The notes beneath the pieces are model-generated. The model did not search any database and had not been told where the DNA came from. It worked only from the letters and a program-made list of their open reading frames with translations. A DNA stretch of 64,000 nucleotides from Aquificota bacterium (GTDB lineage Bacteria; Aquificota; Aquificia; Aquificales; Aquificaceae). The stretch spans positions 1 to 64,000 of the forward strand of contig JAUQQK010000008.1 in assembly GCA_030549905.1 (NCBI GenBank), written 5' to 3'. This document shows, in pieces, positions 46,076-54,599 of this stretch. How positions within the stretch are numbered: the first letter of the stretch is position 1; the number at the start of each line of letters is the position of its first letter. Position numbers and translations under genes: made by a program.

Positions 46076-46507
46076 TTACCTCAAGTGTTTGATTATCTCC
46101 AAAAGCAAGCCAAGGGTATCTCTGTTGAAGACAGCAAACAGGACAATGAGGATAATAAGCAGTATCCTGTTTATCTTCATTTCAGCTCTAAGCTCAGCTA
46201 TCTCTCCTTTTAGCTCAGCCCTTACCTTCTCTACCTTAGCATTTACCTTTTCAACTTCAGCTTTTACCTTCTCAACCTCTGCCATTACCTTCTCAATCTC
46301 TACCTTGGTCTCCGCCACGTCAGCTTTTGTGGCAAGCTCTTTTGTAAGCTCATCTTTCAGCTCAGCTTTTAATATAGGCTTTTGCTCATGGGCTTTTTCC
46401 TCAATGTAGTTTAAGGTCTCCTCAATGACCTTGCCTATTCGTTCCGCCTTCTCTTTTCCAACCTCTTCCTCTAAAAGCTTATATACCTCGTAAGGCAACA
46501 CTGCCAT
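46076..46507 (-). CDS. coiled-coil membrane protein B, paralogue of 41794-42195
   Basis: 143 residues from the ATG at 46507 (MAVLPYEVYKLLEEEVGKE). The N-terminal motif and LKAELKDELTKELATKADV block match its paralogue 4 kb downstream. A long coiled coil of seven-residue type repeats follows (EVEKVKAEVEKVNAKVEKVR), then one membrane segment near the end (about 113-133). It lies between nuoA and nuoB, 36 bases before nuoB. As with its paralogue, DUF1640-like anchoring of a membrane complex is only a hypothesis. Confidence 0.78.
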   Translation of the reverse strand: MAVLPYEVYKLLEEEVGKEKAERIGKVIEETLNYIEEKAHEQKPILKAELKDELTKELATKADVAETKVEIEKVMAEVEKVKAEVEKVNAKVEKVRAELKGEIAELRAEMKINRILLIILIVLFAVFNRDTLGLLLEIIKHLR

Positions 46508-46564
46508 AGCTTTTATTATAAGCCTTCCTCCCGCACTTATCAAAAGTTTATGACTGCAGTCAGC

Positions 46565-46921
46565 TCAAAACTGCCACTTTAAGGCTCCCTTCTTCCACTC
46601 ATAGGCAAGCCCAAGGGTGAGGATAAAGATAAAGATTAAAGCTCCCACAAGCCCGTAGGTGCCCACTTCTTTAAAGACCACCACCCAGGGAAAGAGAAAA
46701 GCCACCTCTATATCAAAGAGTATGAGAGATATACCCAGAAGGTAATAACCCTGCTTGAAAACGCCCCTTGCTTCCGGGTCATACACGGGCACGCCGCACT
46801 CGTAAGGATAGCCCTCCAGCTTCTCCTTTGTTTTTGGACCAAGAAGGTCGTTAAGCAGGCTGAAGACTAAGCCTACAAACAGGGCTATGAGGAAAAAGAT
46901 AAAAATGCCCAAATACTCCAT
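46565..46921 (-). CDS. nuoA: NADH dehydrogenase-type complex, subunit A
   Basis: 118 residues with three membrane segments at about 5-25, 62-82 and 90-110. YPYECGVPVYDPEARGVFKQ and LILFDIEVAFLFPWVV are characteristic of NuoA, a small membrane-arm subunit near the quinone site. It lies 12 bases after the SAM synthetase gene. Confidence 0.95.
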   Translation of the reverse strand: MEYLGIFIFFLIALFVGLVFSLLNDLLGPKTKEKLEGYPYECGVPVYDPEARGVFKQGYYLLGISLILFDIEVAFLFPWVVVFKEVGTYGLVGALIFIFILTLGLAYEWKKGALKWQF

Positions 46922-46933
46922 CGTCCACCTCCT

Positions 46934-48136
46934 TCAAGCCACAGGGTATATACCTTCCACAAAGCCCTTCCAGACCTCTGGCATCTTTTCAAGCTCCTCC
47001 CTTGCTATTCTTTTTACTTCTTCCTCTAAGGTCTTTGGCTCCTTTTTGCTCCTTATGCTCACATCCAGCACCTGAGGTTCGTTTATGGGCTTTCCTATCT
47101 GAGATACTATATAACAGTACGCTTCTTCTACTCCTTCCACTTCTTCCACCACCCTCTGAGCTATAAGGTTTGCCACCCTGTTGTATATCTTGCCTATGTG
47201 GGATATGGGGTTTTTACCCGCCGCCGCCTCAAGACTCATAGGTCTGTAAGGTGTTATTAGTCCATTTACCCTGTTTCCCCTTCCCACCTGTCCGTCATCA
47301 CCCTGCTCGGCGGACGTTCCTGTAACTGTTATATAAACAGAATTGTTTTCCCTGCTGTCCGCCGTGTTTATAAATATCTTTACCTTCCTGCCAAGAAGAC
47401 CCTCTATGTAGCTTTTGAGCTTTCTGTGTATCTCTTCCTTTTTGTGGAAGTATTCATCTACGTCTTTCAGATATCTGCCCACAAAGGCAAGAGCCACGGT
47501 GAGCCTTATCTCATCTCTTATCCTCACACCCATCACCTTAATGTCCTCACCTATCTCCGGATGTTCCTTTTTCATAGCTTCTGAGTTTAAAAACCTTTCC
47601 GCTTCATACACCGCTCTTTCAAGGCTGTCAAGGGGCGCGTATCCCACGCCAAAGGAGGTGTCGTTTGCAAGTGGCACCTCTCCCTTCTTCTGAAACCTTT
47701 CAAAAAGCTCCACAAGGTCCTTGCTTCCCGGCTTTATCTTTGCGTATATCTTCACATGTCTATCCACATCAAGGTTTTTTATGTTTTTCCTGAGCCATTC
47801 CTTTGCGGTCTGCACTGCCAGTTCCTGAGCATCAAGCCTTTTCCCGTCCTTTTCTAATATTGCCCTTCCCACAAGGTATATCTCTATGGGTTCTATTATT
47901 TCACCACCACCGAACTCAGCCCTTGCTACACCACCCACCAGAAGAGCCTTATCCACATTGTGGTGCATAACAGCCCCATACTCTTTCAGATACCAGAGGC
48001 ACAGCTCTCTTGAGAGGTTCTCCGCAAGATAGTCGCATATGGTATCCGGATGTCCTGTACCTTTTCTTTCCACTATTTCTGCGTCCAGTTCATACACGGG
48101 TTTGAAGGTCATAGGGGTTATAACTATGTTTGCCAC
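46934..48136 (-). CDS. mat: S-adenosylmethionine synthetase, archaeal type
   Basis: 400 residues. EIVERKGTGHPDTICDYLAE and AEQGDDGQVGRGNRVNGLI are motifs of the archaeal (AdoMet_Synthase, PF01941) family, unrelated in length and motifs to bacterial MetK. It makes S-adenosylmethionine from methionine and ATP. Archaeal-type MAT in Aquificales points to old horizontal transfer. The gene heads a long minus-strand run and is only 12 bases from nuoA. The ribosome binding site is AAGGAGG. Confidence 0.93.
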   Translation of the reverse strand: MANIVITPMTFKPVYELDAEIVERKGTGHPDTICDYLAENLSRELCLWYLKEYGAVMHHNVDKALLVGGVARAEFGGGEIIEPIEIYLVGRAILEKDGKRLDAQELAVQTAKEWLRKNIKNLDVDRHVKIYAKIKPGSKDLVELFERFQKKGEVPLANDTSFGVGYAPLDSLERAVYEAERFLNSEAMKKEHPEIGEDIKVMGVRIRDEIRLTVALAFVGRYLKDVDEYFHKKEEIHRKLKSYIEGLLGRKVKIFINTADSRENNSVYITVTGTSAEQGDDGQVGRGNRVNGLITPYRPMSLEAAAGKNPISHIGKIYNRVANLIAQRVVEEVEGVEEAYCYIVSQIGKPINEPQVLDVSIRSKKEPKTLEEEVKRIAREELEKMPEVWKGFVEGIYPVA

Positions 48137-48168
48137 CTGCTACCTCCTTAGGTTCTTATTGACTTGAC

Positions 48169-48174
48169 ATTATA
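48169..48174 (-). promoter_or_regulatory. extended -10 box of mat and the nuo run
   Basis: TGCTATAAT on the minus strand (TG, one base, TATAAT), about 32 bases before the mat ATG. Confidence 0.6.
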
Positions 48175-48190
48175 GCACAGAGAGGGGTTC

Positions 48191-48219
48191 TTGACCTGGC
48201 ATCATATTATGCTTATATT
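48191..48219 (+). promoter_or_regulatory. promoter of the secreted rhodanese
   Basis: TTGACC (48191-48196), a 17-base spacer and TATATT (48214-48219). The FNR-type palindrome covers the -10 and start site. Confidence 0.6.
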
Positions 48220-48233
48220 GATATATATCAATA
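48216..48233. promoter_or_regulatory. perfect FNR/CRP-type palindrome
   Basis: TATTGATATATATCAATA is a perfect 18-base palindrome containing TTGAT-ATAT-ATCAA, which equals the FNR consensus TTGAT-N4-ATCAA. Overlap with the predicted start site suggests repression by an FNR/CRP-family protein. Confidence 0.65.
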
Positions 48234-48255
48234 ATCTTAATAAGGAGGTGAAAAC

Positions 48256-48723
48256 ATGAAGAAGCTAAGCCTTGCCATGGTGGCACTTCTTGCGGTTTCA
48301 GGTCTGTCTCTATCCTATGACAAAGAGCTTGCCAGACGCTTTGATGCCATGTTCTCTCAGATGACGCCAGAAGTTTTAAAACAGAAACCCTGTCAGATAG
48401 ATGCCAAACAGCTCTTTGAGATGATGAAGAAAAAGGAAGATTTTGTAATACTTGATGTTAGAACACCTGCAGAACAGGCAATAGTGGCGCCCACCTGGAA
48501 AAATACCCTCTACATACCCATGCATGAGCTGTTCAAAGAGGAAAACCTAAACAAGCTTCCTAAGGATAAGAAAATTGTGGTAGTTTGCCACAGCGGGGAT
48601 AGGGCTGCGGCTGTCGTTGCTGCGCTAAGAGCCTTAGGCTTTAATAACGCTTACCAGTTCAAGGGTGGTATGGTGGAGTTGGCACGCGAGGTAGGAAGAA
48701 GTGCGGTTGACTATGTAAAATAA
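48256..48723 (+). CDS. exported single-domain rhodanese
   Basis: 155 residues: a signal peptide (about 1-20, LSLAMVALLAVSGLSLS), a short linker and a rhodanese domain (about 45-150) with DFVILDVRTPAEQA and the active-site loop VVCHSGDRAAA (catalytic Cys in CHSGDR). It should transfer sulfane sulfur in the periplasm. AAGGAGG precedes the ATG. A typical terminator follows. The upstream palindrome suggests control by oxygen or redox state via an FNR/CRP-type regulator. Confidence 0.88.
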   Translation: MKKLSLAMVALLAVSGLSLSYDKELARRFDAMFSQMTPEVLKQKPCQIDAKQLFEMMKKKEDFVILDVRTPAEQAIVAPTWKNTLYIPMHELFKEENLNKLPKDKKIVVVCHSGDRAAAVVAALRALGFNNAYQFKGGMVELAREVGRSAVDYVK

Positions 48724-48733
48724 AGCCTTCCAG

Positions 48734-48753
48734 AGGGGGCTTTGCCCCCTTTT
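48734..48753 (+). terminator. terminator after the rhodanese gene
   Basis: AGGGGGC-TTT-GCCCCCT followed by TTT: a 7-bp stem with a 3-base loop. Confidence 0.85.
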
Positions 48754-48780
48754 CTTAAAGTCAGCCTATATTTAATCTCT

Positions 48781-50151
48781 ATGAAAGCCGTCTTCAATGA
48801 GGAGCTTATAAGGAAATATGACAGACCTGGTCCAAGATATACCAGCTACCCTCCAGCCACCGAGTTCCATGAAGGCGTAAGAGAAGAAGACTACAGAAGA
48901 ATGCTTTTAGAAAGCAACCTTTCAAACAGACCCCTGTCTCTCTATTTTCACATACCCTTCTGCGAAAGTGCCTGCTGGTTCTGTGGTTGCAATGTGATAA
49001 TATCCCACAGGAAGGATGTATCTCGCAGGTATTTAGACTATGTGTATCGTGAGATGGACATGTTAAAGCCCCTTATAGACCCCTCAAGAAGGGTGGTTCA
49101 GCTTCACTGGGGTGGCGGCACTCCAAATTTTCTTACCAGCGAAGAGATAAGGGAATTTTTTGGAAGAATAAAAGCTCAGTTTAGACTCTCTGAGGATGCG
49201 GAGGTTAGCGTAGAGATAGACCCAAGATACCTGTCAGAAGGACAGTTAGAAACTTTAAGGGAGGTAGGTTTTAACAGAGTGAGCATGGGTCTTCAGGACC
49301 TGGACGAAGAGGTTCAGAAGGCTATAAACCGCCTCCAGCCTTATGAACTGATGCGGGATGTTATGAAAAGGCTTAGAGAGCTTGGTTTTAAAAGCATAAA
49401 CATAGACCTCATATATGGTCTTCCTTACCAGACGCCGGAAAAGTTCAGAAGAACCATAGAAAAGACCATAGAGCTAAACCCGGACAGGGTAGCTGTCTAT
49501 AATTTTGCCTACGTGCCCTGGCTAAAGCCCCTGCAGAGAAAGATAGACCCAGCCACCTTGCCTCCGCCTCAGGATAAGCTAACCATTCTTGAGATGACCA
49601 TTGACCTCTTTCAGAGGGCAGGCTATGTGTATATAGGTATGGACCATTTTGCAAAGCCTGAGGACGAGCTGGCAACAGCCCAGAGCAACGGAACCCTCTG
49701 GAGGAACTTTCAGGGATACACCACGAGGAAGGGTGTGGACCTAATAGGTATAGGTGCCACTTCCATAGGCATGCTCTATGCTGGCTACTTTCAGAACTAC
49801 AAGACCATAAGGGACTACTACATGGCTATTGATGCCGGAAGGCTACCCGTCATGAGGGGCTTTCTGCTTTCTGAGGAAGACCTGCTCAGACGGGAGGTTA
49901 TAATGGAGCTTATGTGCAACTTCAGGCTCAACTTTGAAGACATAGAAGGAAGGTTTAACATTGACTTTGAAGAACACTTTGCACAGGAGCTTGAAGAACT
50001 AAAGGACATGGAATCGGACGGGCTTCTAAAGGTAGAGGGAAGAAAAATAATCGTCCTTCCGGAGGGCAGGCTTTTGATAAGGAACATAGCCATGGTCTTT
50101 GACCAGTATGTAAGGACAAAGAAGGAGCAGAGGTTTTCACGCACCATATGA
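48781..50151 (+). CDS. hemN: oxygen-independent coproporphyrinogen III oxidase
   Basis: 456 residues from the ATG at 48781 ([14 protein letters not shown]); an upstream ATG is inside the terminator. The N-terminal [18 protein letters not shown], the radical SAM motif [11 protein letters not shown] (CX3CX2CXC) and [13 protein letters not shown] are typical of true HemN rather than HemW. It converts coproporphyrinogen III to protoporphyrinogen IX without oxygen. The stop overlaps the next gene by 4 bases. Confidence 0.95.
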   Translation: MKAVFNEELIRKYDRPGPRYTSYPPATEFHEGVREEDYRRMLLESNLSNRPLSLYFHIPFCESACWFCGCNVIISHRKDVSRRYLDYVYREMDMLKPLIDPSRRVVQLHWGGGTPNFLTSEEIREFFGRIKAQFRLSEDAEVSVEIDPRYLSEGQLETLREVGFNRVSMGLQDLDEEVQKAINRLQPYELMRDVMKRLRELGFKSINIDLIYGLPYQTPEKFRRTIEKTIELNPDRVAVYNFAYVPWLKPLQRKIDPATLPPPQDKLTILEMTIDLFQRAGYVYIGMDHFAKPEDELATAQSNGTLWRNFQGYTTRKGVDLIGIGATSIGMLYAGYFQNYKTIRDYYMAIDAGRLPVMRGFLLSEEDLLRREVIMELMCNFRLNFEDIEGRFNIDFEEHFAQELEELKDMESDGLLKVEGRKIIVLPEGRLLIRNIAMVFDQYVRTKKEQRFSRTI

Positions 50152-51056
50152 GTTCTCTTTTATCGGTAAGGGGACTTTCAAAGCTATTTACCTCAGGCTT
50201 GTTTGTAAAGAGGCAAGTATGGGCTTTGAAGGGAGTAAGCTTTGACATAAAGGAAGGTGAAATATTCTCTCTGGTAGGAGAATCTGGCTCTGGAAAGACT
50301 ACTGCGGGCAAGGTCATACTCAGGCTTGAAAAGCCCACAGAGGGAGAAGTGCATTTTGAGGGCAGAGATATTTTCAGCTATGGAAGGGAATATACAAGGC
50401 TTGTCTCTGCGGTTTTTCAGGACCCGAGGGCTTCTTTAAACCCACGCATGAAGGTTTATGAAATTGTGGAAGAGCCTCTTTTAGTGCATGGTGTAAAGGA
50501 TAGGAGGGAAAGGGTGATAAATGCCCTCAAGAGGGCGGGGCTTGATGAGAGCTTTTTGGAGAGAAAGCCAGAGAGCCTATCGGGCGGTCAGAGGCAGAGG
50601 GTTGCCATAGCAAGGGCTGTAGTTTTAAACCCAAAGCTAATAGTGGCTGATGAACCTACCTCAGCCCTTGACATGAGCTACAGGGCTGGCATACTGGAGC
50701 TTTTTCTAAAGCTCAGGCATGAGGGAATAAGCACCCTGCTTATAACCCACGACCTTAGGGCTGTAGAAAGGGTTGCAGACAGGGTTGGCGTGCTATACAG
50801 GGGCAGGCTCCTGGAGCTTGGACCTGCAAAAGGGGTGATAAACCAGCCACTGCACCCTTATACCCAGTATCTTGTAAGCACTCTTCCTGTAAAGCATCCC
50901 TCTCAGAGAAGGGAGCTTGTTGCAAAACCTGAGGATTACATGCCTGATAGCCCATGCCCCTTCTTCCACAAGTGTGATAAAAGATTAAAAGATTGTGAGA
51001 GCGGGGTTAAGGAGGTAAGCATAGATGGACGCATCGTCTCCTGCAATCTATACTGA
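50148..51056 (+). CDS. oligopeptide/dipeptide-type ABC transporter ATPase (OppF-like)
   Basis: 302 residues. Walker [10 protein letters not shown], signature [19 protein letters not shown] and Walker [13 protein letters not shown] are intact. The C-terminal oligopeptide-transporter extension ([15 protein letters not shown]) and a Cys group ([14 protein letters not shown]), known as an iron-sulfur motif in related ATPases, follow. No permease or binding protein lies next to it, so it is an orphan that may serve a transporter elsewhere. It overlaps hemN by 4 bases and the next gene by 32. Confidence 0.88.
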   Translation: MSSLLSVRGLSKLFTSGLFVKRQVWALKGVSFDIKEGEIFSLVGESGSGKTTAGKVILRLEKPTEGEVHFEGRDIFSYGREYTRLVSAVFQDPRASLNPRMKVYEIVEEPLLVHGVKDRRERVINALKRAGLDESFLERKPESLSGGQRQRVAIARAVVLNPKLIVADEPTSALDMSYRAGILELFLKLRHEGISTLLITHDLRAVERVADRVGVLYRGRLLELGPAKGVINQPLHPYTQYLVSTLPVKHPSQRRELVAKPEDYMPDSPCPFFHKCDKRLKDCESGVKEVSIDGRIVSCNLY

Positions 51057-52266
51057 CCTGCTGGTCTTTATATTCCTCCTCTTTATGTCTGGTTTTTTTA
51101 GCTCCTCAGAAGTGGTATTTTTTGGCGCAAACAGGTATATACTTAGACTGAGGAGCAAAAACAGGATATACAGAGCCCTTCTTGACCTGCTTTCAAAGCC
51201 TGGGGAGGTTTTGATAACCATTCTTTTAGGCAATGAGCTTGTAAATATAATTATCTCTTCCTACGGCACAAAGCTTTTTGTAGAACTTATGGGACCAAAG
51301 GGTGCTGGTGTTGCCATACTCTTTTCCAGCTTTCTTATATTCCTTTTCGGTGAGGTCTTGCCAAAAAACATGGTGCTACCCGCCACCACACGCCTTGCAC
51401 CCATATACTACCTGCCCTTTCTCTTCTTTCATAAGCTTACCTTTCCCTTCAGAAAAGCCATAACAAAACCCATACACAGGTTTATAAAGGCTCTTGAGGC
51501 GGTCAAAAGAGAGGTAAAGCAGGAGGAGGTCTTTTTAGAACTTTTTGAGCTGGGTGTGTCCTTGGGGTATTTTGACAGGAGCTACTCAGAAATAGTGGAA
51601 AAGGCTCTTAGCCTCAAAGAGACTACCGTAAAGGAGATAATGACGCCCAGACCCGATATATTCATGCTTCCTGAGTCCGCAAGGCTTGAAGAAGTTGTGG
51701 AGGAACTGTTAAAACACAAGCACAGCAAGGTGCCCCTCTACTCAAAGGGTCCTGAGGAAATAGTGGGTATGTTATATGTAAAAGACCTCGCTCCCTTCAC
51801 AGAAAACCTTGACAAGCCACTTGGAGCCTTCAAAAGGGAAGCCCTCTTCGTTCCGGAGATACTTACCATAGCGGAGCTTGTGAGAGAATTGAGAGAGAAG
51901 GGCGTGCATGTGGCTTTAGTGGTGGGTGAGCATGGTGAGCTTTCAGGTCTTGTAAGCCTTTACGATGTGATGAAATATCTGTTTGGAGATATTCCAGAGA
52001 GCTGGGAAGAAGAAATACTTAAGGTTTCAAAGAATACATACTTAGTTAGCGGTTGGGTTGATGTAGAAAGGGCTTCAAAAGTTATAGGCTTTAACCTGCC
52101 AGAGGATTATGAATATGATACGGTGGGAGGCTTTGTGATGTCCATGCTTTCCAAGGTGCCTGAAGAAGGCGATGAGTTTGTTTATGATGGCTTTAAGTTT
52201 GTGGTGGAGAAGATGGAAGGCAACCGTATAGTTAGTATATTTATAACTGCTAAGGAAGAGGCATGA
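51025..52266 (+). CDS. CNNM/CorC-family (HlyC/CorC-like) transport protein
   Basis: 413 residues: a DUF21 membrane domain (about 10-160; LLFMSGFFSSSEVVFFGANR, LLGNELVNIIISSYG), a CBS pair (about 195-315; EIMTPRPDIFMLPESA) and a C-terminal CorC_HlyC domain (about 330-410; YEYDTVGGFVMSML). Family members take part in magnesium/cobalt or other cation handling at the inner membrane. The 5' end overlaps the ATPase gene by 32 bases and the 3' end overlaps rpoN by 4. Confidence 0.9.
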   Translation: MDASSPAIYTDLLVFIFLLFMSGFFSSSEVVFFGANRYILRLRSKNRIYRALLDLLSKPGEVLITILLGNELVNIIISSYGTKLFVELMGPKGAGVAILFSSFLIFLFGEVLPKNMVLPATTRLAPIYYLPFLFFHKLTFPFRKAITKPIHRFIKALEAVKREVKQEEVFLELFELGVSLGYFDRSYSEIVEKALSLKETTVKEIMTPRPDIFMLPESARLEEVVEELLKHKHSKVPLYSKGPEEIVGMLYVKDLAPFTENLDKPLGAFKREALFVPEILTIAELVRELREKGVHVALVVGEHGELSGLVSLYDVMKYLFGDIPESWEEEILKVSKNTYLVSGWVDVERASKVIGFNLPEDYEYDTVGGFVMSMLSKVPEEGDEFVYDGFKFVVEKMEGNRIVSIFITAKEEA

Positions 52267-53348
52267 AACCCATAAAGGTGCTACCACAGGCAAAGATAAG
52301 CCTACTTCTAAGGATACAGAACAGCATGGACCTTCTTCTCAAAACCTCCGAGGAGCTTCAGCAGGAGCTTGAGAAAAAGCCCGAGCTAAAGCCTGCCCTC
52401 AGGGCAAAGCCCAGATGGTTTTACAGAGATTTTCAGGAGCCTCAGCCCAGATACGTGGAAAGCGAGATAAAGAAGGTGGAAGACCAGCTCAGGTACGAGT
52501 TTGACGGGCTTGACTTGGATATAGCAAGGGAAATAATAGCAAACCTTAATCATAAAGGCTTCTTTGTAGGTTCTGTGGAGGAAATAGCAGAGCATTATGG
52601 TGTAAGCCCGGAATATGTGGAAGACATCAGGGAGTTTATAGTGAGGGAACTGGAGCCCACTGGCGTAGCCTGTAAGAGCCTTGAAGAATTCTTATTGGTA
52701 CAGTTAGAGGAGCTTTATCCAGAGGACAGGGAACTACCCAAAAAGCTTTCGGACTTTCTTGCGGGCAAGGGTGCAGACAGAAAAGTTAAAGAGGTGCTTT
52801 CGGCGTTAAAGCTAAGCCCCTTTGAGGGTTCTGATGTGGTTTATAAGGGTGGTAGCGTGGAGCTTTCTATTGAGTATGACGGTAGGGAGTGGTATCTTTT
52901 CGTGCTTGATGACTTCTGGGATTTAGACCATATGGATAAAAGCTTTGCCTTTCTGCTTGAACTTAGAAGAAAAGTCCTAAGGAGCATAGGAGAGCTTATA
53001 ATTGAAAAACAGAAGGAATTTTTGCTTGGAAGAGGTCCTCTAAAAGCCCTCAAGCTAAAGGAGGTGGCAGAAAGGGTTCAGGTGAGCCTTTCAACGGTCA
53101 GCAGGGTTGTAAGCAACAAGTATGCAAGAACTCCTGCGGGGGTGTATTCTCTTAAAACTTTCTTTGTCAGGGAAAGCAAGGGGGGTTATAGCAAGGAAGA
53201 GGTGCTTAAGGCTCTTAAGGAAATACTGAATTGTGAGGGTGAAAGTCTAACAGACGCTGAGATAGCAAAAAGGCTTGAGAAAAAGGGCATAAAGCTTGCC
53301 AGAAGGACGGTAAACAAGTATAGAAGGCTTTTAAAGGAGGCAAGATGA
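52263..53348 (+). CDS. rpoN: sigma-54 factor, short form
   Basis: 361 residues. Region I (about 1-45; LLRIQNSMDLLLKTSEELQQ) contacts activators, the core-binding region covers about 70-230, and the DNA-binding part has LKEVAERVQVSLSTVSRVVS and the RpoN box ARRTVNKYR (346-354; usual form ARRTVAKYR). It is shorter than E. coli RpoN (477 aa), mainly in region II. It pairs with the NtrC-type regulator at 24.8 kb and the sigma-54 promoter at 23.6 kb. It overlaps both neighbours by 4 bases. Confidence 0.95.
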   Translation: MKPIKVLPQAKISLLLRIQNSMDLLLKTSEELQQELEKKPELKPALRAKPRWFYRDFQEPQPRYVESEIKKVEDQLRYEFDGLDLDIAREIIANLNHKGFFVGSVEEIAEHYGVSPEYVEDIREFIVRELEPTGVACKSLEEFLLVQLEELYPEDRELPKKLSDFLAGKGADRKVKEVLSALKLSPFEGSDVVYKGGSVELSIEYDGREWYLFVLDDFWDLDHMDKSFAFLLELRRKVLRSIGELIIEKQKEFLLGRGPLKALKLKEVAERVQVSLSTVSRVVSNKYARTPAGVYSLKTFFVRESKGGYSKEEVLKALKEILNCEGESLTDAEIAKRLEKKGIKLARRTVNKYRRLLKEAR

Positions 53349-54409
53349 AAAGGGTTCAAAGAGTTCAGGACATGTTAAGAAAGCATAAGCTTGATGCTTT
53401 TCTTTTCAGTTCTCAGGCAAACGTCTTTTATCTTTCTGGCTTTAAATCAAGTCATGCATATGTGGTGGTTTCAAGGGACTCCTTTCACCTTTTCACAGAT
53501 GGGAGATACTACGACAGGGCTAAGGAAGTATTGAAGGGCTGGGATGTGAGGCTCATAAAGGGGAAGGCAATAAGCGAGTTGAAAGCTTTTTTAAAAAGGC
53601 TTGGTGTCTTTAGAGTAGGCTATGAAGAAGACAGAGTAAGCTGTGAGATAAGAAGACAGTTGAGGGGAAGTCTGAAGTGGGTGGGGTTCAGCGGCTTTTT
53701 GAAGGAGATAAGAAGCATAAAGGACAGAGAGGAGATAGAAACCATGAGGGAGGGCGTTAGAGCCAGCGACAGGGTTTATAGCAGGCTTCTTAACATGCTT
53801 AGTGAGGGTATGAGGGAGCTTGATGTTAGGGCTTTGATAGTAAGAGAGTTCTTCAAAGAGGGGGCTACGGGTGAGAGCTTTCCAGCCATAGTGGCTAGTG
53901 GTGAAGGCTCAGCCATACCTCACTGGGAGACATCCAACAGGAGGTTAAGATATAAAGAGGCGGTTCTTATAGATATGGGGCTTGTCTGGAAGGGATACTG
54001 CACGGATTTTACACGCACCCTTTTTCTTGGCAGGGCAAGCTCAGAATTCAGAAGGGTCTATCAGGTGGTCCGGGACGCCCACCTCTATGCCCTTGAAAAG
54101 GTAAAAGCAGGTGTAAAGCTTGGTGAGGTGGACAAGACAGCAAGGGAATACATAAGAAAGAAGGGTTATGGAAAGTTCTTTACCCACTCTACAGGGCATG
54201 GCGTGGGCATAGAGATACATGAGCATCCAAGGGTTTATTACAAAGGGCAGGACAAGGACCTGATCATAGAAGAAGGAATGGTTTTTACCATAGAGCCAGG
54301 CATATACCTGCCCAAAAAGTTTGGCGTAAGGCTTGAAAACATAGTGGCTGTAATAAACGGAAGAGGGGAGCCACTATCAGGCATAGGGCTTGACTTGATA
54401 GAGCTTTAA
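53345..54409 (+). CDS. M24-family Xaa-Pro aminopeptidase
   Basis: 354 residues: an N-terminal creatinase-like domain (1-125; LDAFLFSSQANVFYLSGF) and a pita-bread catalytic domain. Metal ligands lie in IDMGLVWKGYCTDFTRTLFL (two Asp), FTHSTGHGVGIEIHEHP (His) and EEGMVFTIEPGIYLP and VRLENIVAV (two Glu). It removes an N-terminal residue before proline. Its start overlaps rpoN by 4 bases. A tRNA gene begins 29 bases after its stop. Confidence 0.92.
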   Translation: MKRVQRVQDMLRKHKLDAFLFSSQANVFYLSGFKSSHAYVVVSRDSFHLFTDGRYYDRAKEVLKGWDVRLIKGKAISELKAFLKRLGVFRVGYEEDRVSCEIRRQLRGSLKWVGFSGFLKEIRSIKDREEIETMREGVRASDRVYSRLLNMLSEGMRELDVRALIVREFFKEGATGESFPAIVASGEGSAIPHWETSNRRLRYKEAVLIDMGLVWKGYCTDFTRTLFLGRASSEFRRVYQVVRDAHLYALEKVKAGVKLGEVDKTAREYIRKKGYGKFFTHSTGHGVGIEIHEHPRVYYKGQDKDLIIEEGMVFTIEPGIYLPKKFGVRLENIVAVINGRGEPLSGIGLDLIEL

Positions 54410-54438
54410 AGTTATAATACTATACTGCTATCGCTTGA

Positions 54439-54512
<74 letters not shown>

Positions 54513-54599
54513 ATAAAATATGTTAATATTACCTTCTATGAAGCCCTTACCTTGTGCCATCATTGTTGAAAATAAATACCATTTAAAGGATGTCTAAAC

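Noticed and set aside
46934-48136. Ordinary bacterial metK
   Set aside because: The motifs GTGHPDTICD and QGDDGQVGRGNRVNG belong to the archaeal family, not bacterial MetK.
48197-48213. Second sigma-54 promoter candidate (TGGCAT ... ATGC) ahead of the rhodanese gene
   Set aside because: GG and GC are 11 bases apart, not 10, and a better sigma-70-type promoter overlaps.
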